A DNA stretch of 64,000 nt. It comes from Mytilus trossulus. Lineage: Eukaryota > Mollusca > Bivalvia > Mytilida > Mytilidae. This document shows positions 21,191-34,204 of this stretch, one piece after another. A model generated the notes under the pieces. It was not told the DNA's origin. It did no database searches and saw only the letters and a list, made by a program, of their open reading frames with translations. Location of the stretch: contig NC_086375.1 in assembly GCF_036588685.1 (NCBI RefSeq), positions 52,274,955-52,338,954 on the forward strand. Direction: 5' to 3'. A program made the position numbers and the translations under genes. How positions within the stretch are numbered: position 1 is the stretch's first letter; each line of letters starts with the position of its first letter.

Positions 21191-23936
21191 CGATATCAAC
21201 CCCTAAAGACTCAGCAAAACTATCTTTAGTTGTAAAACGAAAACCATAGACGAGGCTGTTATTTATTCTTAAAGATAAAAATTGGATTATAATTGTAAGT
21301 TGATGTCAGTTTATAATCATGTTTACATAATTAGATATACTTGTCATTGCTCTACGTCTGCGTTGTACAATATGCATTATCAATCTGTTATGACAACAAG
21401 AAAAAAAACTTAAAATAATAACGAGAAAAGTCCTCAGTTTCTTTAAAATCTCATTTTGTACAGGTAGGCTGAAGAACATGAGCAGTAAAAGCAATCAGAT
21501 TATACAAAATCAACTCTTTTGGAGCTACAATGCAAAATGTTTTGACTCTAAGTCATCTTCTCTAAAACTAAATGGCTACCAAACTAGGTACAAATGATCT
21601 ATGGAAGTCCGTCTACAAGTGCTCTTCGATTTTATTCTCATCGGAAGAAAAACAAAAACGTCCACCAAATGTAGAATAAATAGGATCGGTCAATGTTAAA
21701 AAAAGTGTATGCTGTGAAATAATTTGTTTTAACTTTATAAGTGGGTTTCTGATTTGGAGACCATTTTACAAACAAACTTAAGCTAAAGATAATTAATAAT
21801 TATGGAAAAGTCAACCATTAACCACTTTTTATACTTCTAAACAGTATCGAAGGATAAACATATTTAATAACTTGGAGTTCACATTTATATTAAATATAAA
21901 ATATCCATAAAACATGACATTTGATTTTACAACTTTTCATCAAATATGCGTATTTATCATTGTACTTTACAATATGTCACCCACCCTTGGAATGCTCATA
22001 GGTTTGCTAGTTAGTCAATAAAATCTGTGTTTCATTTCTCTTAAGTGATAACAAAAAGTGAATGGACTTTGCTGTACTAAAAATATCCGTCTTTGAAATA
22101 ACAAGACAAAATTTCAAGGACATACCTGTGGTTAAGCAGATAGATTTCCGATTTTTACGCATAATTTCTATTTGCACCATACAGCCGTTGAACATTTATA
22201 ATGCAGGTTGCAAAACTGGTATACCAAATGTAATTCTTTACCCAAATTCCAAAGTTTCTTTTTATATTGATAGTTAGAGTTGCATGTCAACAGTTTTTCA
22301 TATTTACAATTAATTTGAGAAAAAAGAAGTGGAATTATGTTTATTAAATTCGACCCCAAATTAAATATATTTAAAATTTTTCATCACATGTGCAATATAT
22401 GTTGAACCATTGTATTTTTAATACAGATATCTATTAAAGATATCTATTACAAAGATGTACATTGACAGTAAAGTGATAAAATTACACTATTATCGGCAAC
22501 TTGATTCACATTATTTTACAATCTATCCTTAAGCGTATGATTTATTATATTATGTGCTATGGTATTTTCACGACTTTTGAGTTTATAATGTTTTTTTCGA
22601 AGATTTTATTTTAGTGAACATTTAGTAAACGATAGTTGAAAATGTCATATACAGTTTATATCATTTGAGGCATGCATATGGATTTTTAAGATTCAGAGTA
22701 CCTTAAATGTAACAAAGGAAAATTAAATATTCAGAAATTAAGATATTATAGTTCATGACTTAAAATAGTCTCAATCATTAAATAAAACTAATTAAACGAA
22801 AACGCTGCAACACAGATAAGCATATTGTTTATCATATTACATATTTTGAAGTTTTAATCTTCTCTTTTATATCTCTCTTTTGTCCTGCTAGAAAAGAAAG
22901 ATAAACAACTATTTGTGATAAACATTTCAAATATTTACAAGACATAAAATATTGATCATTAAAGTCCTTTAAGTTTTTCATCCTGTCTAAAGGTGTGGCA
23001 AGGAATCCATAGGTAAAACTTCGATGGCTGATTAATCTCCTAAAATGAAATACATTTCTTATCTTGATACATATATGTCACCTGAGGTTAGATGAAATAT
23101 TTCTACTTGTTTGTCATGCAACTCTGGATTACCTGTATTTGTGGTAACTGCCAAACAGGGATGCAGTACGCCTACTGTCTGGTGACCTGTATGTTTGATT
23201 TCTTTATTGACGTTGGAGGACATATATAAATTGTTATCTTGTCATTCATAAGTTGTAATACTCAACCTCGGTTTATTAAACTTCCTTTATAAAAACTCAA
23301 TAAATTAAACCCATCACCTGCACACATATTAATGTATTATACAATATAAAGTTTAAAGTCATATACAAAGTGTATGAATCAGACTTGGTTTATTTATAAA
23401 TATGATCAGATATATACATCTTCTTGATTTTTTTTCTTTAAAACAGTTCAAATTTATTTTGATCTTAGTTCTAACTTGAAAAATGAATTATGGATGATTG
23501 TTTGATTGTTTACTTGATACTAAATTCTTTAAAAAAAAAACCACCAAATACAGAAATAAAGAACAAGATCTACTACAGACTCTATACAAAATTCCACTGT
23601 CAAGAACGTGACTTTTGCTGCTACAGCACTGTCCATATTAAGGGGACGATTGAGCCTTATCAAAAATATTTAGCACCTCCCAAGCCTTCATGTGCTTGTC
23701 CCATAATAGAAATTTGCAATTGTCAGTTGATCAAAATAACCTCATTTGGTGTAAGATGTATAGTTGCCTCATAAGCAATTATTCCACATCTTTAATTTTC
23801 ATACCAATACTTCATCCTGATTCAATAAAGATTTTTACTAGATGTGTTATCACAAATGTAGAATATTCTATAAATTGACAAAAACAGATAGTTCAAAACC
23901 AGATTTTTACAATTATTATATTTATTAATAATTTAA
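21191..23936. other. No confident feature
   Basis: ORFs are below 95 codons. A plus-strand ORF at 23490-23774 ends in a Cys-rich segment (CACPIIEICNCQ), and a minus-strand open stretch at about 22855-23043 follows an acceptor-like TTCATTTTAG. Neither matches a known family, and neither is called a gene. Confidence 0.45.
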
Positions 23937-24235
23937 TTTTGGATGTAACGCGTCTTCTGATCGGGTGACGTTATTTTGTTATCAGCCCATAGCCATAATT
24001 CAGTCATGTGATCGCGTTTTCTACGGTTTAAAATGGAATTTAGAAGTAAATTATAAGAAATGACTGTTATGTTTTTCTGTCTATTCGAAATAACATAAAA
24101 AATGTGGTGCACACTTTTGAATAACCCGCTACGCGCGTTATTCAGTTTGCACAAACTTTTTTATGTTATTTCTTCATAGACCAAAAAAAATATTACAGTC
24201 ATTCCTTAAAGAAAGCACGATTGTAAGAATCAATC
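23937..24235. repeat. Direct duplicate, copy 1
   Basis: Begins GGATGTAACGCGTCTTCTGA and includes the near-palindrome GAATAACCCGCTACGCGCG and TTCATAGACC. Copy 2 starts 325 bp downstream. Confidence 0.6.
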
Positions 24236-24261
24236 TTTTTCTTTGGCTTGATTAAAATCTA

Positions 24262-24540
24262 ATTGTGGATGTAACGCAACATCTGATTGGATGACAGTGT
24301 TTTGTTTATCAGCTCATGACGTCATCAACTTTTTTTTATGATTTACTCCGTCTTTAAATGGAATTTAGAAATATAAGAAATGCCTGAAATATATTTTCTG
24401 TCTATTCAAAATAACTTAAAAATGTGGTGCACACTTTTAAATAACCCGCTACGCTCGTTATTCAGTATGCACCCCATTTGGATGGTATTCCTTCATAGAC
24501 AGAACAAATATTACAGTCATTCCTTAAATGTATTGATAGA
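24262..24540. repeat. Direct duplicate, copy 2
   Basis: Begins GGATGTAACGCAACATCTGA and shares with copy 1 AATGTGGTGCACACTTTT, the AATAACCCGCTACG motif and ATTACAGTCATTCCTTAAA. Confidence 0.6.
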
Positions 24541-24996
24541 GGTTGTTTTGATATGGTATCATTTGTTATTTGTTGATTTATATGTCTGTTATACCAGTAT
24601 TTTTGAGAGCCGTTACTGAACTGACTTTTATTGTACAATATTCTTACAACCTTGTTTTGTTTCGTTGACGTGAACGATTGATTGAAAAACCAATACAAGC
24701 TTATATACATATTCCTTACAAGAATTGATGTCATTGAATGGCTTTGTAACTCGCATCCATGAAAGTGACGATTTCCGCTCACCCATTTTCAACCGTCTTT
24801 TTTCAGATTTAATGTACCCACGTCCTTTAGTATATCTCAAACAGTAAAATAAATAAATAAAGAACTCTACGTAAAATTTAAAACAGAAGTTCTATTACCA
24901 AATGTTGAATTTAAACACACGAAAACAACTGTATGTTCCTCATATACACGCTTGCATGTTCACATAAACTCAAATTGCTTCGGTAGGATAATTATA

Positions 24997-25093
24997 GATT
25001 ATCGTTGATTATCTCAACGAGATTGATTTTCTCGCTTGAGCTGGTACAGCGAAAGTGAGAAAAGCAATCGAGTTGAGATGACCAATGATAATC
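24997..25093. repeat. Inverted repeat, about 41-45 bp arms
   Basis: Left arm GATTATCGTTGATTATCTCA onwards (24997-25037) and right arm 25049-25093 pair with a few mismatches around an 11-bp loop. A foldback-like element. Confidence 0.5.
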
Positions 25094-25249
25094 TGTTTAT
25101 CGCTATTTTACCTATGACGACGTTGTCAATTTCAGTGTCAATTTCGTTAGTTTCTAGCGATAATTTTTCCATCTCAAGCGAGAAGCATGATATGAAAAAA
25201 GATCAAAGGAAAAATGCACAAAATAGCGATAATAATGCATATTGATTGA

Positions 25250-25960
25250 AATCGACAATACACAATGATCATCATCATCACCACCAAGTAAAGTTGGTTG
25301 ACCATTACGATGTGTCTATGTTTCAACTCAAGACATGCATGTTTTCGCGGTATGGATCTATAGATACAATAATGATCTGTACCTTAACTGAACGAGTACT
25401 ATTCCCTTATGTGATATTTTGATTAAGTTTGAAATATCATGGTTGTTATTGCATGCACAATAGAAGACGCTTACTGTCAATTCGATTCCTTGTAATTATC
25501 TTTTTTTTTTATCTTGATCTGTTTATTTTTGTTTCATTCACGAGAGTTGAAAATCGGTAAACTATTGCCTGTACTTTACTAAAAATTGCTAGCCCATGTG
25601 TCGTATAGTTCACAGTTCCCAAATTAACTGTTGGCAAACCAATATGTCAACATATAAACACTTCTTGCTTAAGAGAAAAGCTTTAGATAATTTACTGTTA
25701 TATAATACTGTTAAGAATTGACCAGCATCATTCAGTTTTGACAACTATATATAGGTGTGCGGAAAATTATTTCCAATCTCTGAGGCAAAAATTACTATGT
25801 CAATAACATACTTCTGATGTCAATGAAAATATTATATAATCGAGAAAATGTGTTTCGATATAAAAAAACAAGTAATCTATTTACACGGTGTATATGTTTT
25901 ATAAAACAATTGAAAAAACATGAGTTTTTAACTAAGGATAAACCCATCAGAGACCAAAAA
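25250..25960. other. No feature recognised
   Basis: AT-rich intergenic DNA between a foldback element and a degraded hammerhead remnant. Confidence 0.5.
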
Positions 25961-25967
25961 TTGTGTA

Positions 25968-26012
25968 CGCCAGATGCGCGTTTAGTCGACAAAAGACTTA
26001 TTTCTATGTTAT
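25968..26012 (-). ncRNA. Degraded hammerhead remnant
   Basis: Plus-strand GTACGCCAGATGCGCG and AAAAGACTTAT are recognisable pieces of the motif. The core GAAA is now CTAAAC and the 5' core is lost. Confidence 0.35.
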
Positions 26013-26099
26013 TCCGTTGTGTTCATGCTGAAATGTATTTTGATACCATTTATTTACGTTTTTTGTTTGTTTGTACTGTACTATCATTGTGATTTCAGC

Positions 26100-26390
26100 A
26101 GCATTATTAACATTGCCATATTAGCGGGAGGTGTGGCTAGCCATAAACTCAGGTTTAAAATGTCTTTGTCTTAGTAAGGAGTAAAGCAGTTGTTAGCTAC
26201 AGTCCAGTTTTTATGTATTTTGGTCTTAATTTTTGTTGTAGTTCAGTGATTCTGTTGTTCTGTTCTTTTCCTCTAAAAATTTAGGTGTTTCCCTCGGGTT
26301 TAGTTCGTAACCATGATTGTTTTTGGCTTAATCGAATAATGACTATTGAACAGCGGTATACAACTGTTGCCTTTATTTTTCAGTGACGCT
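26100..26390 (-). repeat. Dispersed repeat family D, inverted
   Basis: Contains GCGGGAGGTGTGGCTAGCC and GAACAGCGGTATACAACTGT. Confidence 0.55.
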
Positions 26391-27828
26391 CGATCAAAAA
26401 GACAGGCATTAAACTTCGAATAGTTTTGCCAAATACAGCTAATGTATTTTATTCCTGGGGTAAAAAATCCCGAGTATTTTGAAAAACTCAATGTTTTGTA
26501 ATCATTTGAGGATATTAATCCTTTGCAGGTATTTACATATTATTCAGGTGTAAGTAGGAAATTTTTGAAATTCCTTTGATATTGTTATTCGTGTTGACAA
26601 GATATGACTAGCATGTAAAAACTAAATTTACATATCATCTTTGGTAGATAATAGTGTATCTGTATACGACTCTTTGTTTTCAAACTATTCACGTGGATTC
26701 GTTATGTAAATGTTTTATTAATGATCGTTTTATAGTTTGATTGTCAAACGTCTTTTGTATTAGGCATTTATGAATTTTTATACCTGTAAATCTTTCAGAC
26801 TTATTTCAAGAGCCCGGATAATTAAAAAAAATCGCGATCATTTGCCTCAAAGCCTATCTGTCCGAGAGGTATAAGACATGGGACGGAGTGCACTCGGATT
26901 TGCGACGTTGTCACAGCAGAATATGGTTCAAAACTAGATAGGAGAGGGCATAACTTTGTTGTGTTTTGTTCATTAGTGTTTGTCTGTTTGTATTTTTTTT
27001 CTATGGCGTTGTTGTTTTATTTTCGAATAATGAGACTTGATGCCCTTCTGGTATCTTTCGCCTCTCATTTGTTCCGAAAAGTTACAGATCTAAAGTTGTT
27101 CGGATAAATTTCTTTAAACAAAAAAATGTAGGATGGTTTTGGTTGATGGTATAACTTCGATTGTCAAAGAAAAAAAGGAAGGAATGTATGCCTTTCCTCC
27201 TTATAGACCTTATATTGAGATGCCCTTTCTCAATAAAAACCGTATGTTGAGATGTCCTTCCTCATTAAAAACCGTATATTGAGGTACCTTTCCTCATTAA
27301 AGATCTTATGCTGAGATGCCTTTCCTCCTTAAATACCGTATGTTGAGATGCCCTTTTTCATTAAAGACCGTGTGCTGTGATGCCTTTCCGCCTTATAGTC
27401 TAACGTACTAAATTATAATCCTGGTACCTTTGGTAATTATTATAGACCGTATGATGAGATACCTTTCCCCTTATAGACAGTATATTGATATACTTTTCCT
27501 CCTGATAGACCGTTTGTTGAGATGCATTTTCTCCTTAAAGACTGTATGTTGAGAGACATTTTCTCCTTAAAGACCATAATTCTGAGATACCTTAAATTTC
27601 CATTTATAGACCGTATGTTGAGATACCATTCCTCCTTATAGACCGTATGTTGAAGTACCTTTCCTCCTTATAGAACGTATGTTGATATGCCTTTCCTCCT
27701 TGAAGTCCGTATGTTGAGATACCCTTCCTCCTTTAAGACTGTATGTTGAAACCACCTTACTCCTTAAAGATCGTATGCTGAGATGCCTTTCCTCCTTATA
27801 GATCATATGTTAATAAATAAAATTAACG

Positions 27829-28157
27829 GTACTAATTTTCTTGCACCAGATGCGCATTTCGACAATACATGTCTCTTCAGTGATGCTCGTGGCCAACATA
27901 TTTGAAATCCAAAGCTTATATAAAAGATGAAGAGCTTTAATCCAAAAGGTCCAAAAAGTATAGCCAAATCCGTGAAAGAAATCAGAGCTTTGCACGAGGG
28001 AGATACATTCCTTAATTTATAATAATTTCTATCATTTTGTAACAGCAAATTTTAATAACACAAAAAATCCGTATTTTCATGCCAGTACCGAAGTACTGGC
28101 TACTGGGCTGGTGATACCCTCGGGGACTAATAGTCCACCAGCAGAGGCATCGACCCA
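27829..28157 (-). mobile_element. Single retrozyme unit inserted in the minisatellite
   Basis: About 330 bp of non-satellite DNA interrupts the 32-bp array. It carries the hammerhead at 27843-27886 and, at 28080-28157, the conserved GC-richer segment (GGGCTGGTGATACCCTCGGG) seen in other units. Exact ends and target-site duplication are unclear. Confidence 0.6.
27843..27886 (-). ncRNA. Intact hammerhead ribozyme inside the minisatellite
   Basis: On the minus strand: stem I GCATCA/TGGTGC (six pairs), core CTGAAGA, stem II GACA/TGTC with loop TGTAT, GAAA, ATGCGCAT, and cleavage between 27849 and 27848. All core bases are present. Confidence 0.75.
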
Positions 28158-28373
28158 GATGCCCTTCCTTATAAAAGACCGTATGCTGAGATTCATTTGC
28201 TCCTTATAGACCGTATGTTGAGATGCCTTTCCTTATTAAAGACCGTATGCTGAGATTCATTTCCTCCTTAAAGACCGTATGTTGAGATGATCTTCTTTAT
28301 TTAAGACCGTATGTTGAGATGCCCTTTCTCCCTAAATGAACGTATACTGAGATGCCATTCCTCCTTAAAGACC

Positions 28374-28545
28374 GTATGTTGAGATGCCCTTTCTCCCTAA
28401 ATGAACGTATACTGAGATGCCTTTCCTCCTTAAAGACTGTAAAATGGGATGCCCTTTCTCAATAAAGACCGTATGTTGAGAGGCCTTTCCTCCTTAAAGA
28501 CCATATGTTGAGATGCCCTTTCTCCTTAAAGACCGTATGTTGAGA
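28374..28545. repeat. Higher-order marker segment in the minisatellite, left copy
   Basis: A run of variant units (CCCTAAATGAACGTATACTG, then TGTAAAATGGGATG, then GAGAGGCC) recurs at 32377-32548, about 4.0 kb away. This shows duplication of a large array block. Confidence 0.8.
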
Positions 28546-31500
28546 TGTCTTTCCTCCTTAAAGACCGTATGTTGAGATGTCTTTCCTCCTTAAAGACCAT
28601 ATGTTGAGATGTCTTTCCTCCTTAAAGACCATATGTTGAGATGTCTTTCCTCCTTAAAGACCATATGTTGAGATGTCTTTCCTCCTTAAAGACCATATGT
28701 TGAGATGTCTTTCCTCCTTAAAGACCATATGTTGAGATGCCCTTTCTCCTTAAAGACCGTATGTTGAGATGTCTTTCCTCCTTAAAGACCGTATGTTGAG
28801 ATGTCTTTCCTCCTTAAAGACCATATGTTGAGATGTCTTTCCTCCTTAAAGACCATATGTTGAGATGTCTTTCCTCCTTAAAGACCATATGTTGAGATGT
28901 CTTTCCTCCTTAAAGACCATATGTTGAGATGCCCTTTCTCCTTAAAGACCATATGTTGAGATGTCTTTCCTCCTTAAAGACCATATGTTGAGATGCCCTT
29001 TCTTCTAAAAGACCATATGTTGAGATGTCTTTCCTCCTTAAAGACCGTATGTTGAGATGCCCTTTCTCCTTAAAGACCATATGTTGAGATGCCCTTTCTC
29101 CTTAAAGACCATATGTTGAGATGTCTTTCCTCCTTAAAGACCATATGTTGAGATGTCTTTCCTCCTTAAAGACCATATGTTGAGATGCCCTTTCTCCTTA
29201 AAGACCATATGTTGAGATGCCCTTTCCTCCTTAAAGACCATATGTTGAGATGTCTTTCCTCCTTAAAGACCATATGTTGAGATGCCCTTTCTCCTTAAAG
29301 ACCATATGTTGAGATGTCTTTCCTCCTTAAAGACCATATGTTGAGATGCCCTTTCTCCTTAAAGACCATATGTTGAGATGTCTTTTCTCCTTAAAGACCG
29401 TATGTTGAGATGTCTTTCCTCCTTAAAGACCATATGTTGAGATGTCTTTCCTCCTTAAAGACCATATGTTGAGATGTCTTTCCTCCTTAAAGACCATATG
29501 TTGAGATGTCTTTCCTCCTTAAAGACCATATGTTGAGATGCCCTTTCTCCTTAAAGACCATATGTTGAGATGTCTTTCCTCCTTAAAGACCATATGTTGA
29601 GATGTCTTTCCTCCTTAAAGACCATATGTTGAGATGTCTTTCCTCCTTAAAGACCATATGTTGAGATGCCCTTTCTTCTAAAAGACCATATGTTGAGATG
29701 TCTTTCCTCCTTAAAGACCGTATGTTGAGATGCCCTTTCTCCTTAAAGACCATATGTTGAGATGCCCTTTCTCCTTAAAGACCATATGTTGAGATGTCTT
29801 TCCTCCTTAAAGACCATATGTTGAGATGTCTTTCCTCCTTAAAGACCATATGTTGAGATGCCCTTTCTCCTTAAAGACCATATGTTGAGATGCCCTTTCT
29901 CCTTAAAGACCATATGTTGAGATGTCTTTCCTCCTTAACGACCATATGTTGAGATGCCCTTTCTCCTTAAAGACCATATGTTGAGATGTCTTTCCTCCTT
30001 AAAGACCATATGTTGAGATGCCTTTTCTCCTTAAAGACCATATGTTGAGATGCCCTTTCTCCTTAAAGACCTTATGTTGAGATGTCTTTCTCATTAAAGA
30101 CCGTATGTTGAGATGTCTTTCCTCCTTAAAGACCATATGTTGAGATGTCTTTCCTCCTTAAAGACCATATGTTGAGATGCCCTTTCTCCTTAAAGACCAT
30201 ATGTTGAGATGCCCTTTCTCCTTAAAGACCATATGTTGAGATGCCCTTTCTCATTAAAGACCGTATGTTGAGATGTCTTTCCTCCTTAAAGACCATATGT
30301 TGAGATGTCTTTCCTCCTTAAAGACCATATGTTGAGATGTCTTTCCTCCTTAAAGACCATATGTTGAGATGCCCTTTCCTCCTTAAAGACCATATGTTGA
30401 GATGTCTTTCCTCCTTAAAGACCATATGTTGAGATGCCCTTTCTCCTTAAAGACCGTATGTTGAGATGTCTTTCCTCCTTAAAGACCATATGTTGAGATG
30501 TCTTTCCTCCTTAAAGACCATATGTTGAGATGTCTTTCCTCCTTAAAGACCATATGTTGAGATGCCCTTTCTCCTTAAAGACCATATGTTGAGATGTCTT
30601 TCTTCCTTAAAGACCATATGTTGAGATGTCTTTCCTCCTTAAAGACCATATGTTAAGATGCCCTTTCTCCTTAAAAACCATATGTTGAGATGCCCTTTCT
30701 CCTTAAAAACCATATGTTGAGATGTCTTTCCTCCTTAAAGACCATATGTTGAGATGTCTTTCCTCCTTAAAGACCATATGTTGAGATGCCCTTTCTCCTT
30801 AAAGACCACATGTTGAGATGTCTTTCCTCCTTAAAGACCATATGTTGAGATGCCCTTTCTCCTTAAAGACCATATGTTGAGATGTCTTTCCTCCTTAAAG
30901 ACCATATGTTGAGATGCCCTTTCTCCTTAAAGACCACATGTTGAGATGCCCTTTCTCCTTAAAGACCATATGTTGAGATGTCTTTCCTACTTAAAGACCA
31001 TATGTTGAGATGCCCTTTCTCCTTAAAGACCATATGTTGAGATGTCTTTCATCCTTAAAGACCATATGTTGAGATGCCCTTTCTCCTTAAAGACCGTATG
31101 TTGAGATGTCTTTCCTCCTTAAAGACCATATGTTGAGATGCCCTTTCTCCTTAAAGACCATATGTTGAGATGCCCTTTCTCCTTAAAGACCATATGTTGA
31201 GATGTCTTTCCTCCTTAAAGACCATATGTTGAGATGCCCTTTCTCCTTAAAGACCATATGTTGAGATGCCCTTTCTCCTTAAAGACCATATGTTGAGATG
31301 TCTTTCCTCCTTAAAGACCATATGTTGAGATGCCCTTTCTCCTTAAAGACCATATGTTGAGATGTCTTTCCTCCTTAAAGACCATATGTTGAGATGCCCT
31401 TAATCCTTAAAGACCGTATGTTGAGATGTCTTTCCTCCTTAAAGACCATATGTTGAGATGTCTTTCCTCCTTAAAGACCATATGTTGAGATGCCCTTTCT

Positions 31501-32376
31501 CCTTAAAGACCATATGTTGAGATGTCTTTCCTCCTTAAAGACCATATGTTGAGATGCCCTTTCTCCTTAAAGACCATATGTTGAGATGTCTTTTCTCCTT
31601 AAAGACCGTATGTTGAGATGTCTTTCCTCCTTAAAGACCATATGTTGAGATGTCTTTCCTCCTTAAAGACCATATGTTGAGATGCCCTTTCTCCTTAAAG
31701 ACCATATGTTGAGATGTCTTTCATCCTTAAAGACCATATGTTGAGATGCCCTTTCTCCTTAAAGACCATATGTTGAGATGTCTTTCCTCCTTAAAGACCA
31801 TATGTTGAGATGCCCTTTCTCCTTAAAGACCATATGTTGAGATGTCTTTTCTCCTTAAAGACCGTATGTTGAGATGTCTTTCCTCCTTAAAGACCATATG
31901 TTGAGATGTCTTTCCTCCTTAAAGACCATATGTTGAGATGTCTTACCTCCTTAAAGACCATATGTTGAGATGCCCTTTCTCCTTAAAGACCATATGTTGA
32001 GATGCCCTTTCAACTGAAAGACCATATGTTGAGATGTCTTTCCTCCTTAAAGACCATATGTTGAGATGCCCTTTCTCCTTAAAGACCATATGTTGAGATG
32101 TCTTTCCTCCTTAAAGACTATATGTTGAGATGCCCTTTCTCCTTAAAGACCATATGTTGAGATGTCTTTCCTCCTTAAAGACCATATGTTGAGATGCCCT
32201 TTCCTCCTTAAAGACCATATGTTGAGATGTCTTTCCTCCTTAAAGACCATATGTTGAGATGCCCTTTCTCATTAAAGACCATATGTTGAGATGTCTTTCC
32301 TCCTTAAAGACCATATGTTGAGATCTCTTTCCTCCTTAAAGACCATATGTTGAGATGTCTTTCCTCCTTAAAGACC

Positions 32377-32548
32377 GTATGTTGAGATGCCCTTTCTCCC
32401 TAAATGAACGTATACTGAGATGCCTTTCCTCCTTAAAGACTGTAAAATGGGATGCCCTTTCTCAATAAAGACCGTATGTTGAGAGGCCTTTCCTCCTTAA
32501 AGACCATATGTTGAGATGCCCTTTCTCCTTAAAGACCGTATGTTGAGA
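32377..32548. repeat. Higher-order marker segment in the minisatellite, right copy
   Basis: Same order of rare variant units as at 28374-28545. Confidence 0.8.
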
Positions 32549-34204
32549 TGTCTTTCCTCCTTAAAGACCATATGTTGAGATGCCCTTTCTCCTTAAAGAC
32601 CATATGTTGAGATGTCCTTTCCTCCTTAAAGACCATATGTTGAGATGTCTTTCCTCCTTAAAGACCATATGTTGAGATGCCCTTTCTCCTTAAAGACCAT
32701 ATGTTGAGATGTCTTTCCTCCTTAAAGACCATATGTTGAGATGTCTTTCCTCCTTAAAGACCATATGTTGAGATGCCCTTTCTCCTTAAAGACCATATGT
32801 TGAGATATCTTTCCTCCTTAAAGACCATATGTTGAGATGCCCTTTCTCCTTAAAGACCATATGTTGAGATGTCTTTCCTCCTTAAAGACCGTATGTTGAG
32901 ATGTCTTTCCTCCTTAAAGACCATATGTTGAGATGCCCTTTCTCCTTAAAGACCATATGTTGAGATGCCCTTTCTCCTTAAAGACCATATGTTGAGATGT
33001 CTTTCCTCCTTAAAGACCATATGTTGAGATGCCCTTTCTCCTTAAAGACCATATGTTGAGATGTCTTTCCTCCTTAAAGACCATATGTTGAGATGCCCTT
33101 TCTCCTTAAAGACCATATGTTGAGATGTCTTTCCTCCTTAAAGACCGTATGTTGAGATGTCTTTTCTTCTTAAAGACCATATGTTGAGATGTCTTTCCTC
33201 CTTAAAGACCGTATGTTGAGATGTCTTTTCTTCTTAAAGACCATATGTTGAGATGTCTCTCCTCCTTAAAGACCATATGTTGAGATGTCTTTCCTCCTTA
33301 AAGACCGTATGTTGAGATGCCCTTTCTCCTTAAAGACCGTATGTTGAGATGCCCTTTCTCCTTAAAGACCATATGTTGAGATGTCTTTCCTCCTTAAAGA
33401 CCATATGTTGAGATGTCTTTCCTCCTTAAAGACCGTTTGTTGATATGCCCTTTCTCATTAAAGACCGTAGTCTGAGATACCTTTCCTCCTTATAGACCGT
33501 ATGCTGAGATGTGTATTGTAATTTGTTTTATATTCGTTAAGGTTTATTTGTGTCTTTTAAGAAGCTGTCTCATATATCTTTTTGAAAATTTATGTTTTCT
33601 TATTTATTTCAAATATATAAAGTCGTACGATCTTAACTGTATTAATATGAAGTTGAGATTGTTTTCACCGATAAAGATCTTACTGTGCATTCTTTACTTT
33701 ATTTTCCATAGTTATTACTTTATTGTACTATTGTGCGAGGTTTTCAATTTTTTATATTGATCGCCATAGCTCCACAAAGAGCGTAGAAAAGAATTTGTAA
33801 TATCTCGCACAAAAAGTACGATTAAAATTAGATATACTTCTATCATTTTTGTTTTTCAAGTATGTATCAACAGATTGGTCCATTCATTGAAGATATAGCT
33901 TAAAGAAGAATAATTGCGTTCACAATTTATAAAAAGATTAAAAAAATATATCTTTCTGAAGAATCATATTCGGAAAAAAATTCCTATGGATGAATAAAGT
34001 GTATTATATATAGTTTTAGCGCAGGCCCGTGTATAATGATGAATACTTGTATAGTTATTTTGTATTCGCATTAAAATTTATATGTGAACAACTTCTTTTC
34101 TCTTATAATACTACAAATAAGCAGATGACCCGATTGTAATTTTCATTCATGACTTCCTTATACGTTATTTAAAATGTATCTCGTGCTGTTGGTATTGATA
34201 AGGG

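Larger units (their letters stand above)
27190..33515. repeat. 32-bp minisatellite array, about 6.3 kb
   Basis: Tandem copies of a 32-bp unit containing CTCCTTAAAGACCATATG then TTGAGATG. Two main subtypes differ in the middle: GATGTCTTTCCTCC and GATGCCCTTTCTCC. The left end (27190-27810 and 28158-28500) and far right end are older and diverged (for example TTATAGACCGTATG); the centre is nearly uniform. It is interrupted by a retrozyme at 27829-28157 and a shorter retrozyme scrap near 27404-27440. The unit is not a multiple of three and contains TGA and TAA, so it is non-coding. Function unknown. Confidence 0.95.

Noticed and set aside
24462..24782. 106-codon minus-strand ORF
   Set aside because: Begins inside the 24262-24540 duplicate and is not kept in the first copy. 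No domain recognised.
27190..33515. CRISPR array
   Set aside because: The 32-bp units are contiguous with no unique spacers, and the window is clearly eukaryotic (introns, EF-hand and WSC genes). It is a minisatellite.
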